From positions 1 to 40,168 of the forward strand of contig NCGK01000017.1 of the NCBI GenBank assembly GCA_002281735.1: DNA of 40,168 nucleotides, in the 5' to 3' direction. The translations under genes and the position numbers were made by a program. Below are positions 1 to 7,825 of this stretch, in pieces. Position 1 is the first letter of the stretch; the number at the start of each line of letters is the position of its first letter. Source of the DNA: Gammaproteobacteria bacterium 28-57-27 (GTDB lineage: Bacteria; Pseudomonadota; Gammaproteobacteria; Halothiobacillales; Halothiobacillaceae). The notes under the pieces were generated by a model, which had not been told where the DNA came from, ran no database searches, and was given only the letters and a program-made list of their open reading frames with translations.

Positions 1-497
1 CTTTTACATTCCAAGGCATGGTCTTGATCTCGGCAGTTCTATGCCGAAAGCGTCAACCATGTCTTCGCACACCTGTCACCTAGGTGTCCGGTCTGTACAC
101 ACAAGCAAGAAAAGTGACTCGCCCGTAGCCGACGCTATTGGCAACGAAGCCTCTACGTCAAGACGGGCGAAAAAGCCCACCAGCCGTTCCAGGGCGGTGG
201 CATTGTTTCGCCCGTTTCCAGGGTGCCGCTTCGCACAAAGCATGTTTGTCACGGGCGAGTAACTTTCTTTGCTTGCACAAAGAAAGTCACCAAAGAAATG
301 CACCCCGATGAAGCCGCCCTGCGGGCAAGCCGTGGACTGACCTGCTCCAGCCGGGTCGCCCCAACGCGACATCCATGTCGCAAAGGGGCTAAGTGCGCCA
401 TCCATGGCGCTTTTACCCGGCCTCCGCAGGCCAATCCACGGCGGCATCAAAAGGGGGGGATATAAGCCGCGCTCTTGGTGAGGGTTGCCGAAAACAT
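1..497. other. Gene-free edge with dispersed-repeat-like sequence
   Basis: No convincing gene lies in the first 497 bases. Open frames exist on both strands but match no family, and their translations look like the low-information peptides that recur across proteobacterial repeats. A clear inverted repeat lies at 263-271 and 278-286 (CTTTCTTTG, six-base loop, CAAAGAAAG). A related stretch (AAGAAAAGTGACTCGCCCGTA) lies near 108-128, so motif pieces recur here. I read this as a degenerate dispersed repeat downstream of the minus-strand methyltransferase gene. Confidence 0.5.
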
Positions 498-1112
498 TCA
501 AGTTACCGACCGCACCGCCACCATCCTCACCACCTCGGCGACGCCCTGATGATAAAGCCCCTCATCCAGCACCACCTGCGCACGCTCCAACAAAGCAATT
601 TCGGCATCGACAAAGTCTTCTGACAGCATTTCAGCCGAATACAGCATATCCAGCCGATTCGGTCCGCCACTTGAATAATGGATCTGCTCCACATCAAACG
701 CTTCCAGTAACAATACGCCACCGGGCTTGAGCGCACGCAGCATGGCGTGATGCACCTGCTGGCGTGCGTTGGGTGGAAGGTGCAGATGCACCGCCACCAC
801 GGCATCAAATTCCGTTTCCGGCCACAACCATGTGGTCAAATCCGCGCAAACCGGCTCAATCTGCACGGCGTAACGCGCCGCCAACTCCAATGCACTCGCC
901 AGGCCGGCTTCGCTCCAATCCACACAGGTTACATCAAAGCCCTGCCGAGCCAACCACACGCTATTGCGCCCCTGCCCGTCGCCGGGCAACAGCACGCACC
1001 CGCCCGCAGGCAAGCGGCCAACTTGCGCCTGCACAAACGCATTCGGCACTTCACCATAAGCGTGATTCGATTCAGCAAAACGCTGATTCCAGAAATCTTG
1101 CGGGTTATTCAT
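498..1112 (-). CDS. Class I SAM-dependent methyltransferase (TehB/thiopurine-methyltransferase-like)
   Basis: A 204-residue soluble methyltransferase that should transfer a methyl group from S-adenosylmethionine to an unknown, probably small, acceptor. The N-terminus has the DFWNQRFAESNHAYGE-type opening usual in this group. The SAM-binding loop follows as LLPGDGQGRNSVWLA, with the acidic motif II in VTCVDWSEAG and the motif IV-like stretch FDAVVAVHLHLP. The preferred start is the ATG at 1112; a TTG at 1118 would add two residues and directly abut the pirin stop. It is the last gene of a glutathione peroxidase - pirin - methyltransferase run. The context suggests a role in detoxification or redox stress, but the substrate cannot be read from the sequence. 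Fold is confident; specific function is open. Confidence 0.85.
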   Translation of the reverse strand: MNNPQDFWNQRFAESNHAYGEVPNAFVQAQVGRLPAGGCVLLPGDGQGRNSVWLARQGFDVTCVDWSEAGLASALELAARYAVQIEPVCADLTTWLWPETEFDAVVAVHLHLPPNARQQVHHAMLRALKPGGVLLLEAFDVEQIHYSSGGPNRLDMLYSAEMLSEDFVDAEIALLERAQVVLDEGLYHQGVAEVVRMVAVRSVT

Positions 1113-1118
1113 CAGCAA

Positions 1119-1835
1119 TCAATCCACATACGGGCCGCGCATGATAATCGGCTCGCCATGCGGCCGCCCGAGCGCAATCAACACCCGCGCACCACATGGC
1201 GTGCTCACAGCCTCGCCACCGCTCAGACTCAATCCCTCGCCCGCGATGGCGTGCGCAAAATCAGCGCTGTGCAGCGCGCCGTGCACCACGTAGGCAAACC
1301 CGCGCCAGTCCGTCGGCGTATCCGGGGTAAAACTCTCACCGGGCGCAAGATCCAGCCAGGCAACCCAGCACGGGGTTTGCAGTTTGATCGGCGCCCCCGC
1401 GCCCACCATCAACTGCATTTCATAACCCGCTGCCACAATCCTGCGCGGCACGACTGGGAGCTGGTATCCCGGTGCCATACTCTTGTGTGCCTGCGCCAGA
1501 TTGATCCACAGCTGCAAGCCCTCCACAGCGTGTGCCGCACCGGCAAGCTCGGAATGAACCATGCCGCTGCCTGCACTAAAGGCCTGCACCTCACCCGCGC
1601 GCAACACCGCATCGTTCCCCATGTTGTCTCTGTGACGCAGCTCGCCGGACAAGAGAAAGGTCAGCGCTTCAAAGCCACGATGCGGATGATCGGGAAACCC
1701 CGCTCCCGGCGCAGCCTGGAAATGATCGAAAAACACAAAGGGGTCAATCGCGCCTTGATGCGCCGTCGGCATCAAGCGGCGCACCTGTGCGCTCGCGCCT
1801 TCCTTCAATTCTACGGGGACTAGCGTGCTACTCAT
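1119..1835 (-). CDS. Pirin family protein (cupin metalloprotein)
   Basis: A 238-residue bicupin of the pirin family. The diagnostic N-terminal cupin signature is present: HPHRGFE at about residues 51-57, HRDNMGND further on, and AGSGMVHSE, giving the histidine/glutamate metal-binding set. Members bind iron or another metal; some have quercetin dioxygenase activity and others act as redox-sensitive regulators, so the biochemical role here is not settled. A strong ribosome binding site (GAGGAGG) lies 8 bases before the ATG. It begins 19 bases after the glutathione peroxidase gene and its stop touches the methyltransferase start, so the three genes are probably one transcript. Length is typical for the family. 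Confidence 0.93.
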   Translation of the reverse strand: MSSTLVPVELKEGASAQVRRLMPTAHQGAIDPFVFFDHFQAAPGAGFPDHPHRGFEALTFLLSGELRHRDNMGNDAVLRAGEVQAFSAGSGMVHSELAGAAHAVEGLQLWINLAQAHKSMAPGYQLPVVPRRIVAAGYEMQLMVGAGAPIKLQTPCWVAWLDLAPGESFTPDTPTDWRGFAYVVHGALHSADFAHAIAGEGLSLSGGEAVSTPCGARVLIALGRPHGEPIIMRGPYVD

Positions 1836-1854
1836 GGCTCAACCTCCTCGGGGG

Positions 1855-2448
1855 TTAGGGTGCAAGTTGGGGCGCAGACCGGGGTGTGGGCACAGGCTGC
1901 GCCAGAAGCTGTTCGATGCGTTTGACGAACTGTTTATCACTTGGCGCGGTAGTGCTGCCCCAGCTTTCGACCAGCCGACCATCACGATCTAGCAGGTATT
2001 TGTAAAAATTCCACTTCGGTGCCACGCCTGCAGGATGCACAGCCAGCGCCTTGAACAAAGGATAGGCGTCATTGCCGCGCACATGCAGCTTTTCAAACAT
2101 GGGGAATTCGACGCTGTAGGTATTGCGGCAGAACGCCTGAATTTCTTTTTCCGTACCGGGATCCTGATTGGCGAAGTCATTCGAGGGGAAGCCCAACACC
2201 ACCAAACCCTGATCTTTGTACTTGCGATACAAGGCTTCCAGACCTTCAAACTGCCCGGTAAAGCCGCATTTACTGGCAGTATTAACCATCAACACGACCT
2301 TGCCGCCATACGCCTGGCGCAGATCAACCACCTCGTCACCCGCCAGGGTGCGCAGTTTGAAACCGAGTAAATCAGTATCGGCCAACGCGGGGACAGAAAA
2401 CGGCAATAAGCCAAAACTCAATAACGCCAACCAACGCGGGATATTCAC
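1855..2448 (-). CDS. Exported glutathione peroxidase family protein
   Basis: A thiol peroxidase of the glutathione peroxidase family that reduces hydrogen or organic peroxides, in most bacteria using thioredoxin rather than glutathione. The N-terminal hydrophobic segment ending in VPALADT looks like a Sec signal peptide, placing it in the periplasm. The catalytic motif SKCGFTGQ carries cysteine instead of selenocysteine; the family FPSNDFANQDPG block and the WNFYKYL tryptophan-asparagine motif follow. The resolving cysteine is probably the one in AFCRNTY. GTG at 2448 lies 8 bases after GGGGG and is taken as the start; a TTG at 2454 is the alternative. It leads the operon with pirin and the methyltransferase. 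The proline-rich C-terminal tail is unconserved. Confidence 0.92.
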   Translation of the reverse strand: MNIPRWLALLSFGLLPFSVPALADTDLLGFKLRTLAGDEVVDLRQAYGGKVVLMVNTASKCGFTGQFEGLEALYRKYKDQGLVVLGFPSNDFANQDPGTEKEIQAFCRNTYSVEFPMFEKLHVRGNDAYPLFKALAVHPAGVAPKWNFYKYLLDRDGRLVESWGSTTAPSDKQFVKRIEQLLAQPVPTPRSAPQLAP

Positions 2449-2481
2449 ACTCAAAGCCCCCTCAAAATGAATTAGGGAAAC

Positions 2482-2513
2482 GCTGATTTATTCCATGGAT
2501 GGAATAAATCAGC
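2482..2513. repeat. Perfect 15-bp palindrome with two-base loop
   Basis: The arms at 2482-2496 (GCTGATTTATTCCAT) and 2499-2513 are exact reverse complements separated by GG. It lies between glmU and the glutathione peroxidase gene, both read leftwards. There is no T-tract, so it is not a classical terminator. It could be a dispersed repeat unit, a transcription attenuating hairpin or an operator for the peroxidase operon. Confidence 0.7.
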
Positions 2514-2584
2514 ATCTACTCGGGCGAGTTTAGACCTAAATCCCGCGCCCATGTCATTACGGGCTATGCGCTTTTTTGCCCGGT

Positions 2585-3949
2585 TTAAGCACCTTTACGT
2601 GGTCTTTTCCACGCGGCGCGCTGAATTTGCGGCGTGCGCGACAGAGCCAATGCGCCCGGCTCCACGTCTTTGGTAATCGTGCTGCCTGCGCCAATCGTCG
2701 CGCCGGAACCAATCGACACCGGTGCTACCAACTGCGTATCCGAACCCACAAACACATCGTCGCCGATCAAGGTCTTGTGCTTATTCGCACCATCGTAATT
2801 GCAGGTAATCGTGCCCGCACCGATATTGCAGCCCGCACCAATTTCGCTGTCACCGATGTAGCTCAAATGATTGACCTTGCTGCCCGCGCCAATCTGACTG
2901 GCTTTGACTTCGACATAATTGCCGATATGCGTGTGTGCGGCCAACACTGTGCCCGGACGGATGCGCGCAAAGGGGCCAATCATGCTGCCCGCGCCAATCG
3001 TCGCCCCCTCCAGAACACTGTGCGGGCGAATCTCCACGCCCTCGCCCAGTACCACGTCCTTGAGCACACAACCCGCGCCAATGCGTACATTCGGCGCGAG
3101 CACCACCTCGCCTTCCAGTACCACGTTCACGTCGATGAACACATCGCGCGCCGCCACCACGCGCCCACGCACATCCAGCCGCGCCGGGTCGGCCAAACTC
3201 ACGCCCTCATCCATCAGCACCCGTGCCTGATGTGCCTGGTATACACGCTCCAGCGCCGCCAGTTGGGCGCGCGAATTCACCCCAGCCACTTCGTGCTCAT
3301 CGCTGGCGATCACAGCCTCGACCCGACCAAACTCAGCCGCCATGCCCACCACATCGGTCAGGTAGTATTCGCCCTGTGCATTATCGGCGGAAAGATTGCC
3401 CAGCCACGCGCGCAAGCCGTGCGCCCGCACTGCCATCAGCCCGGTATTGCCTTCGCGGATGTGACGTTGCGCGGGAGTGCAATCCTTGTCTTCACGAATG
3501 CCCACCACCTGCCCATCCGTCGTGCGCAAGATGCGCCCATAACCGCGCGGCTCGGCCAACTCCACCGAAAGTAGAGCAAGATCAGCCTGTTGCAAAGCAT
3601 CCAGCAACTGTTGGCAGGTCGCCGAGCGAATCAGCGGCACATCGCCATATAGAATCAGTACCCGCGCCGCGTCGGGTATCCCCGGCATGGCTTGCTGCAC
3701 CGCATGGCCGGTGCCGAGCTGCTGCTCCTGGTTCACCCAAGTGACCGGATACGCCGCAAGTTGTGCGCGCACGCTATCGGCACCGTGTCCAATCACCACA
3801 TGCACTTGCGCGGGCGAAAGAGCCAGAGCCGCATCCAAAACATGCTGCAACATAGGGCGAGCCGCAATCGGGTGCAGTACTTTGGGAAGGCTGGAACGCA
3901 TACGCGTGCCCTGGCCTGCGGCGAGAATCACAATATGTAAAGGCATCAT
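2585..3949 (-). CDS. glmU: Bifunctional GlmU: N-acetylglucosamine-1-phosphate uridyltransferase / glucosamine-1-phosphate acetyltransferase
   Basis: Makes UDP-N-acetylglucosamine, the precursor of peptidoglycan and lipopolysaccharide, in the cytoplasm. The C-terminal domain acetylates glucosamine-1-phosphate from acetyl-CoA and the N-terminal domain transfers uridylate from UTP. The nucleotidyltransferase signature LAAGQGTRMRSSLPKVLH opens the protein, with the YGDVPL metal-site block at about residue 100. From about residue 250 the sequence is a hexapeptide-repeat left-handed beta helix (IGAGCVLKDVVLGEGVEI and similar), with the acetyltransferase block YVEVKASQIGAGSKVNHLSYIGD. The 454 residues match the usual length. 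Two adjacent ATGs (3949, 3946) are possible starts. It starts 32 bases after the parA-like gene ends, so the two may share a transcript. Confidence 0.98.
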   Translation of the reverse strand: MMPLHIVILAAGQGTRMRSSLPKVLHPIAARPMLQHVLDAALALSPAQVHVVIGHGADSVRAQLAAYPVTWVNQEQQLGTGHAVQQAMPGIPDAARVLILYGDVPLIRSATCQQLLDALQQADLALLSVELAEPRGYGRILRTTDGQVVGIREDKDCTPAQRHIREGNTGLMAVRAHGLRAWLGNLSADNAQGEYYLTDVVGMAAEFGRVEAVIASDEHEVAGVNSRAQLAALERVYQAHQARVLMDEGVSLADPARLDVRGRVVAARDVFIDVNVVLEGEVVLAPNVRIGAGCVLKDVVLGEGVEIRPHSVLEGATIGAGSMIGPFARIRPGTVLAAHTHIGNYVEVKASQIGAGSKVNHLSYIGDSEIGAGCNIGAGTITCNYDGANKHKTLIGDDVFVGSDTQLVAPVSIGSGATIGAGSTITKDVEPGALALSRTPQIQRAAWKRPRKGA

Positions 3950-3981
3950 GCCGAGTTACTCAAACGCTGAGGTGTTGGTTT

Positions 3982-4755
3982 TTAATCCGCCAAGGGGACA
4001 TGAATGGCGCGCCACAAACGGTAATAAGCCTGCGCGGCCTCGGAGCGTGGTTGCCCATAGGTGACAGGAACGCGGCTCACCGTCTGGCGCTCGATCTCGC
4101 TGCTGGCGGGAATCCACTCTGGTAGCAATTCCGGCAGCTCTGCACCATGCTCCTCGACAAACTGACGATGCAGACTACGCCGGCGATCCACCATGCTCAA
4201 AAACGCGCTCATGCGCGGAGCCTTGGGGCGCGCCGCCAGCGCATCCCGCACTTGCAAAGCAGCACGCAACGACAGCGGCGCCGGGATGAGCGGCACCAAG
4301 ACATCATGCGCGGCCTCAAAAATATTGTCCGCCACCAAGCCCAGTCCCGGCGGGCAATCCAGCACCACCTCATCAAACTGCCCTTCCAGATGTTCCAGCA
4401 AACGCGCCAAACGCTCGGTCGCATGTTTCATCTCGGCCAGCTCCAGCGACAGATCGGCATGCTCCGGGCCGTTTGGCCACAGCGTCAGGTTTTTGTAGCT
4501 GGTGTCCAAAAGCCGCGCGTCCAAATCCTTGCCTTTGAGCATGCGCCGCATGTCGACCTTATGCGCCTTGGGCAAACCGCCATCAAGCATCCAGGTTGCC
4601 GCGCCCTGCGGGTCAAGATCAAACAGCAAGGTACGCCGCCCCTGCAAGGCCGAAAGCATGGCAAGATTAAGGGCGCTGGTGGTTTTGCCCACGCCGCCCT
4701 TCACGCTGTAGACCGCCATGACGTGCATGGCAATTTTCTGGGAATTCATTTTCAT
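3982..4755 (-). CDS. ParA/MinD-family ATPase (orphan)
   Basis: A deviant-Walker P-loop ATPase of the ParA/Soj/MinD group. The KGGVGKTT motif is at residues 19-26, switch-type DLDPQGAATW follows at about 46-55, and the hydrophobic VVLDCPPGLG Walker B block is near 130. Family members position chromosomes, plasmids or protein complexes by dimerising on DNA or membrane. No parB partner is seen, and its neighbours are glmU and the divergent rhombosortase, so its cargo is unknown. Several in-frame ATGs (4755, 4749, 4728, 4719) are possible starts; a start at 4728 or 4719 would give the short N-terminus usual for the family. The ATG at 4755 lies only six bases from the divergent rhombosortase ATG. 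Confidence 0.88.
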   Translation of the reverse strand: MKMNSQKIAMHVMAVYSVKGGVGKTTSALNLAMLSALQGRRTLLFDLDPQGAATWMLDGGLPKAHKVDMRRMLKGKDLDARLLDTSYKNLTLWPNGPEHADLSLELAEMKHATERLARLLEHLEGQFDEVVLDCPPGLGLVADNIFEAAHDVLVPLIPAPLSLRAALQVRDALAARPKAPRMSAFLSMVDRRRSLHRQFVEEHGAELPELLPEWIPASSEIERQTVSRVPVTYGQPRSEAAQAYYRLWRAIHVPLAD

Positions 4756-4761
4756 ACCTGC

Positions 4762-5367
4762 ATGTTAGCAAAATCCGCACAACTCAACGTCTTGACGCGT
4801 TTAATAACCCATTACTGGGGCACCTGGCTACTGCTGCTGATCTGGGGTTCCACCCAATATCTCGGCGGCCCGATGCTGTGGGACTACTCCCGCCCCGCCA
4901 TCATCGACGGGCAAGTGTGGCGCGTGCTGAGCGGGCATTTTGTACACATCAACACCACGCATCTGCTTATGAACTCGCTCGGTCTGCTCGGCATTGTAAG
5001 CGTGTTCGGCCAGACGCTGAGTTCGGCGCGCCCCCTGGTGCTGAGTATAGTCATTGCGCTGGGCATTTCATTGGCGTTATGGCTCACCGAACCGCAACTT
5101 ATCCATTACGCCGGAGCCTCCGGCGTGCTGCATGGCCTGTTCGCCGCAGGCATCGTTTTAGCACATGACTTGAGTGCGCGTTTGCGTCTTGTTGCCGCCG
5201 CTGCGTTGATTGCCAAATTGATTGGCGAGACCCAGTTCAATACCGGCAGTGCTGAATTGATCGGTGCACCGGTGATTCATGCCGCACACCAATGGGGCGC
5301 GGGGCTGGGCTGCATTCTGGCGCTCGGCCTGGCATGGTTCAGCACCCGACACAAGACATCCGTGTGA
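4762..5367 (+). CDS. Rhombosortase (rhomboid-family intramembrane serine protease for GlyGly-CTERM proteins)
   Basis: A 201-residue polytopic membrane protein of the rhomboid superfamily, of the subtype paired with GlyGly-CTERM tails. The catalytic serine is in HYAGASGVLHG (Ser120), followed by His124 in the same helix. The second catalytic histidine is His173 or His176 in VIHAAHQWGAG. The THLLMN motif (about residues 66-71) matches the conserved rhomboid segment. Rhombosortases cleave the C-terminal tail of exported substrates and allow surface attachment or release. A matching substrate is encoded immediately downstream on the opposite strand. The reading frame stays open far upstream, but only the ATG at 4762 gives a family-sized protein; no clear ribosome binding site precedes it. 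Confidence 0.9.
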   Translation: MLAKSAQLNVLTRLITHYWGTWLLLLIWGSTQYLGGPMLWDYSRPAIIDGQVWRVLSGHFVHINTTHLLMNSLGLLGIVSVFGQTLSSARPLVLSIVIALGISLALWLTEPQLIHYAGASGVLHGLFAAGIVLAHDLSARLRLVAAAALIAKLIGETQFNTGSAELIGAPVIHAAHQWGAGLGCILALGLAWFSTRHKTSV

Positions 5368-5379
5368 CGCGCATGAAAA

Positions 5380-5407
5380 AGGGGCGCAAACGCACCCCTG
5401 TATTTTT
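5380..5407. terminator. Bidirectional terminator between convergent rhombosortase and protease genes
   Basis: The stem runs AGGGG, one C/A mismatch, GC, loop AAAC, GC, CCCCT (5380-5399). A T-tract follows on the plus strand (5401-5407) and an A-run precedes it (5376-5380), which serves as the T-tract on the minus strand. It therefore suits both converging transcripts. Confidence 0.75.
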
Positions 5408-5438
5408 AACTGCGGAACCTACCGCATGGCAGGATCTC

Positions 5439-7685
5439 TCAGGACATTTGGCGCCCGCGCTGACGACGACGCCAGGCAGCAAAGCCGAACAGTGATGCCG
5501 CCGTCAACAGCCCCATCGAACCGCCGCCCGACAGTGCGGTCGCCGTGGTGCTGGTAAAGCCAGCGCTCACGCCACCGACATTCAGGGTGCTGGTCACACT
5601 CGCGCCATTGGACTGCGACGCCGTGTGGCGCACGCAAATGGTCTGGCCATTGCTTACGCTGCCGGGCAGATGGGTAAAGCCATTGGCCGCGCAGCCGATG
5701 CTGTATTGGCCGTCGACAATACTCACCGGCGCTTTGGTGTTAATGCCGCGAATACTGACGACAGCTGACGTCACCACGCTCCCCGGAGACACATCAGAAA
5801 CCGGTGCGAAGGCGAAGGCGTCCGGCGTGGTATCAGGCGGCACCGTGGTGCTGGAGAACACACCCGCGACACCGCCGATGGTCAGCGTGGTGTCGGTTTT
5901 CGTCGCAGGCGCACTGGCCGAGGTATGGCGCACGCAAACCGTCTGACCGTTATTGACACTGCCCGCTTTTGAGGTGAAGCCGTTGGCCGCGCAACCCAGG
6001 CTGTACTCTCCATTGGCGATACTCACCGGTGCCGCCACGTTGATGCCACTGACCGTGATGCTGTTCGAGGTCAACACGGTACTCAGCGCGGCATTAGTCT
6101 GGGCAACAAAGGTGAATGGATCGGGCTTTGACTTGTCCAGGGAGGCGATGGCCGCCTCCGCATTGGCAATGCCTGCGCCGCACGTGCTGGTTGTGCAATC
6201 GAAATCACAAGGCGTACTACCACAATAACCATGGTCGGTAAGGAAAGTATCCTTGGCCGTCGCACCCGCATACACCGGGAATGGCGTGGCGGTTTTTTGC
6301 AGCGTCGTAAGCACATTGTCCGGGGTGAGCCAAGGACTGCGCGCAAACATCAGGGCAGCCAGTCCCGCGATATGCGGTGTCGCCATACTGGTACCCTGCT
6401 TGGCATCGTAGGCATTGTCGTTGAGTGCCGCTCGCGTACCACTATCGACCGTCGAATAAATCATGCCGTCAACCAAATCATCGCCACCCGGCGCGGCAAT
6501 GTTCGCCTTGCTGCCGTAATTGCTGTAGTAAGCGCGCTGTCCCTGACTATCCGTGGCAGCCACACTAACAACCCGCGCACAGTTCGCCGGGCTGCTGTTT
6601 GCAACATTCTGGTTCTCGTTGCCTGCTGCCACGACAACCACCGCACCCTGCGCACGCACGGCATCAATCGCGCTCTGATACGCCGTTTCGCAGGCACCCG
6701 CCCCCCCCAGGCTCATATTGAGTACGCGCGCCGGATGGGCATTGGCAGGAGCACCTGGCACCGAGAGACCCGCTGCCCAGCGCATACCGTCGATGATATC
6801 CGAGGTCAGGCCACCGCACTTACCCAGAACACGTACCGGCAGAAGCGTGACCTCCCAGGAGACACCGGAAACACCGAGCGCATTGTTACTCAGTGCACCA
6901 ATCGTGCCCGCAACATGGGTACCATGCCAGCTACTGTTTTTATCCACGCCGTTGCCACACATGGGGTCGTCAGCCGCCTGCCAATCGCCGGGATCGGTCG
7001 GGTCAGGATCACGTCCATCACCATCGTTGGGAGGATAGACCACCCCCGTATCAGGGTCTGTTTCAACCACGGAGATAAAGTCATACCCTGGCTTCACGCG
7101 CCCGACGCCATCCAGGATATTGCTGTCAATGTCGACATGGGGCAGCAATCCACTGTCAAGCACCGCCACCACGACCGAGGAGCTCCCAGTGGTGATGTCC
7201 CATGCGCCGGGCAGGTTGAGAGTGTAGCTGTTGGCGCCATAGGCCATGCCGGTCACCAGCGCGTGGTAGTGCCACTGCTTGCTGGTGTAAAGAGGGTCAT
7301 TCGGCGCACGCATCGGGTACATCCAGCGGTCAGGCTCTGCATAAGCGGCGACACCCGACTCGACCAGACGGGTCGCATACGCCTGAGCCTCATCAGCGCT
7401 CATAGCATGAGGCAGGCGTAAAATTTGCGCCTGACCCGACATAGCGCGCACATGCGTCAGGGTAACGCCCGCAGCCTGACTGAAACCGGCGAGGCTGGAC
7501 TCGTCCAGACTTTGTGCCTGCGCCAGATCAAAACGCTTGGGCTGCACGATCAACTGGGTCACGCTGCCGGGTGCTGCCTTGAGTAACGTCGATGACTGAA
7601 CCGAAGCGGCTTGTGCCGAACCACCCGCCAGCGCGGTCACAACAGCCATGCCGATCAGCGAGCGCTCAAAAGAATATCTTTGCAT
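5439..7685 (-). CDS. Secreted subtilisin-like (S8) serine protease with I9-type propeptide and GlyGly-CTERM tail
   Basis: A 748-residue exported protease. Residues 1-27 are a signal peptide ending in AQA. Residues about 43-124 form an I9-like propeptide ending EPDRWMYP. The catalytic triad is Asp177 (AVLDSGL), His254 (WHGTHVAG) and Ser433 (GTSMATPHIAGL), with oxyanion Asn356 (AAGNEN). After the catalytic domain come two tandem repeats of about 95 residues (about 523-615 and 623-715), each with a CAANGFT block, NNGQT or SNGQT, and a VRHT segment with paired cysteines. The C-terminus is SGGGSMG (from 719), a hydrophobic helix and an arginine-rich end: the GlyGly-CTERM signal cut by rhombosortase. 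The enzyme for that step is the convergent neighbour. The substrate is unknown; degradation of extracellular protein is likely. Confidence 0.95.
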   Translation of the reverse strand: MQRYSFERSLIGMAVVTALAGGSAQAASVQSSTLLKAAPGSVTQLIVQPKRFDLAQAQSLDESSLAGFSQAAGVTLTHVRAMSGQAQILRLPHAMSADEAQAYATRLVESGVAAYAEPDRWMYPMRAPNDPLYTSKQWHYHALVTGMAYGANSYTLNLPGAWDITTGSSSVVVAVLDSGLLPHVDIDSNILDGVGRVKPGYDFISVVETDPDTGVVYPPNDGDGRDPDPTDPGDWQAADDPMCGNGVDKNSSWHGTHVAGTIGALSNNALGVSGVSWEVTLLPVRVLGKCGGLTSDIIDGMRWAAGLSVPGAPANAHPARVLNMSLGGAGACETAYQSAIDAVRAQGAVVVVAAGNENQNVANSSPANCARVVSVAATDSQGQRAYYSNYGSKANIAAPGGDDLVDGMIYSTVDSGTRAALNDNAYDAKQGTSMATPHIAGLAALMFARSPWLTPDNVLTTLQKTATPFPVYAGATAKDTFLTDHGYCGSTPCDFDCTTSTCGAGIANAEAAIASLDKSKPDPFTFVAQTNAALSTVLTSNSITVSGINVAAPVSIANGEYSLGCAANGFTSKAGSVNNGQTVCVRHTSASAPATKTDTTLTIGGVAGVFSSTTVPPDTTPDAFAFAPVSDVSPGSVVTSAVVSIRGINTKAPVSIVDGQYSIGCAANGFTHLPGSVSNGQTICVRHTASQSNGASVTSTLNVGGVSAGFTSTTATALSGGGSMGLLTAASLFGFAAWRRRQRGRQMS

Positions 7686-7825
7686 TGCTTTTTCCTTTGT
7701 TGGAGTTGTGCCATCGAATGTAACTTCTGTCCGTCCTAATTCCGTCTTACTGCTTAGAATCTGTCTACGAGACGGATTGCATTGCGTACGAACAGAAAGG
7801 CTGAAACGCGTTTTTCCGTGTTCTG

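Noticed and set aside
76..501. Minus-strand open frame of 141 codons at the left edge
   Set aside because: Overlaps repeat-like DNA, has no recognisable domain, and other frames over the same bases are equally open.
747..1823. Long plus-strand open frame of 358 codons
   Set aside because: It lies antisense to the pirin and methyltransferase genes, has histidine/arginine-rich composition typical of an antisense shadow, and matches no family.
2576..3574. Plus-strand open frame of 332 codons
   Set aside because: Fully antisense to glmU; its repeats mirror the hexapeptide repeats of GlmU.
3982..4755. ParA homologue as evidence of plasmid origin
   Set aside because: No parB, replication gene or mobilisation gene is near; neighbours such as glmU, glnA and glyQS are chromosomal housekeeping genes.
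4147..4761. N-terminal extension of the rhombosortase reading frame
   Set aside because: The frame is open but antisense to parA, and its composition is unlike a membrane protein; the family-sized protein begins at 4762.
6231..7421. Plus-strand open frame of 396 codons opposite the protease
   Set aside because: Antisense shadow with no signal, motif or ribosome binding site; the minus-strand protease is intact.
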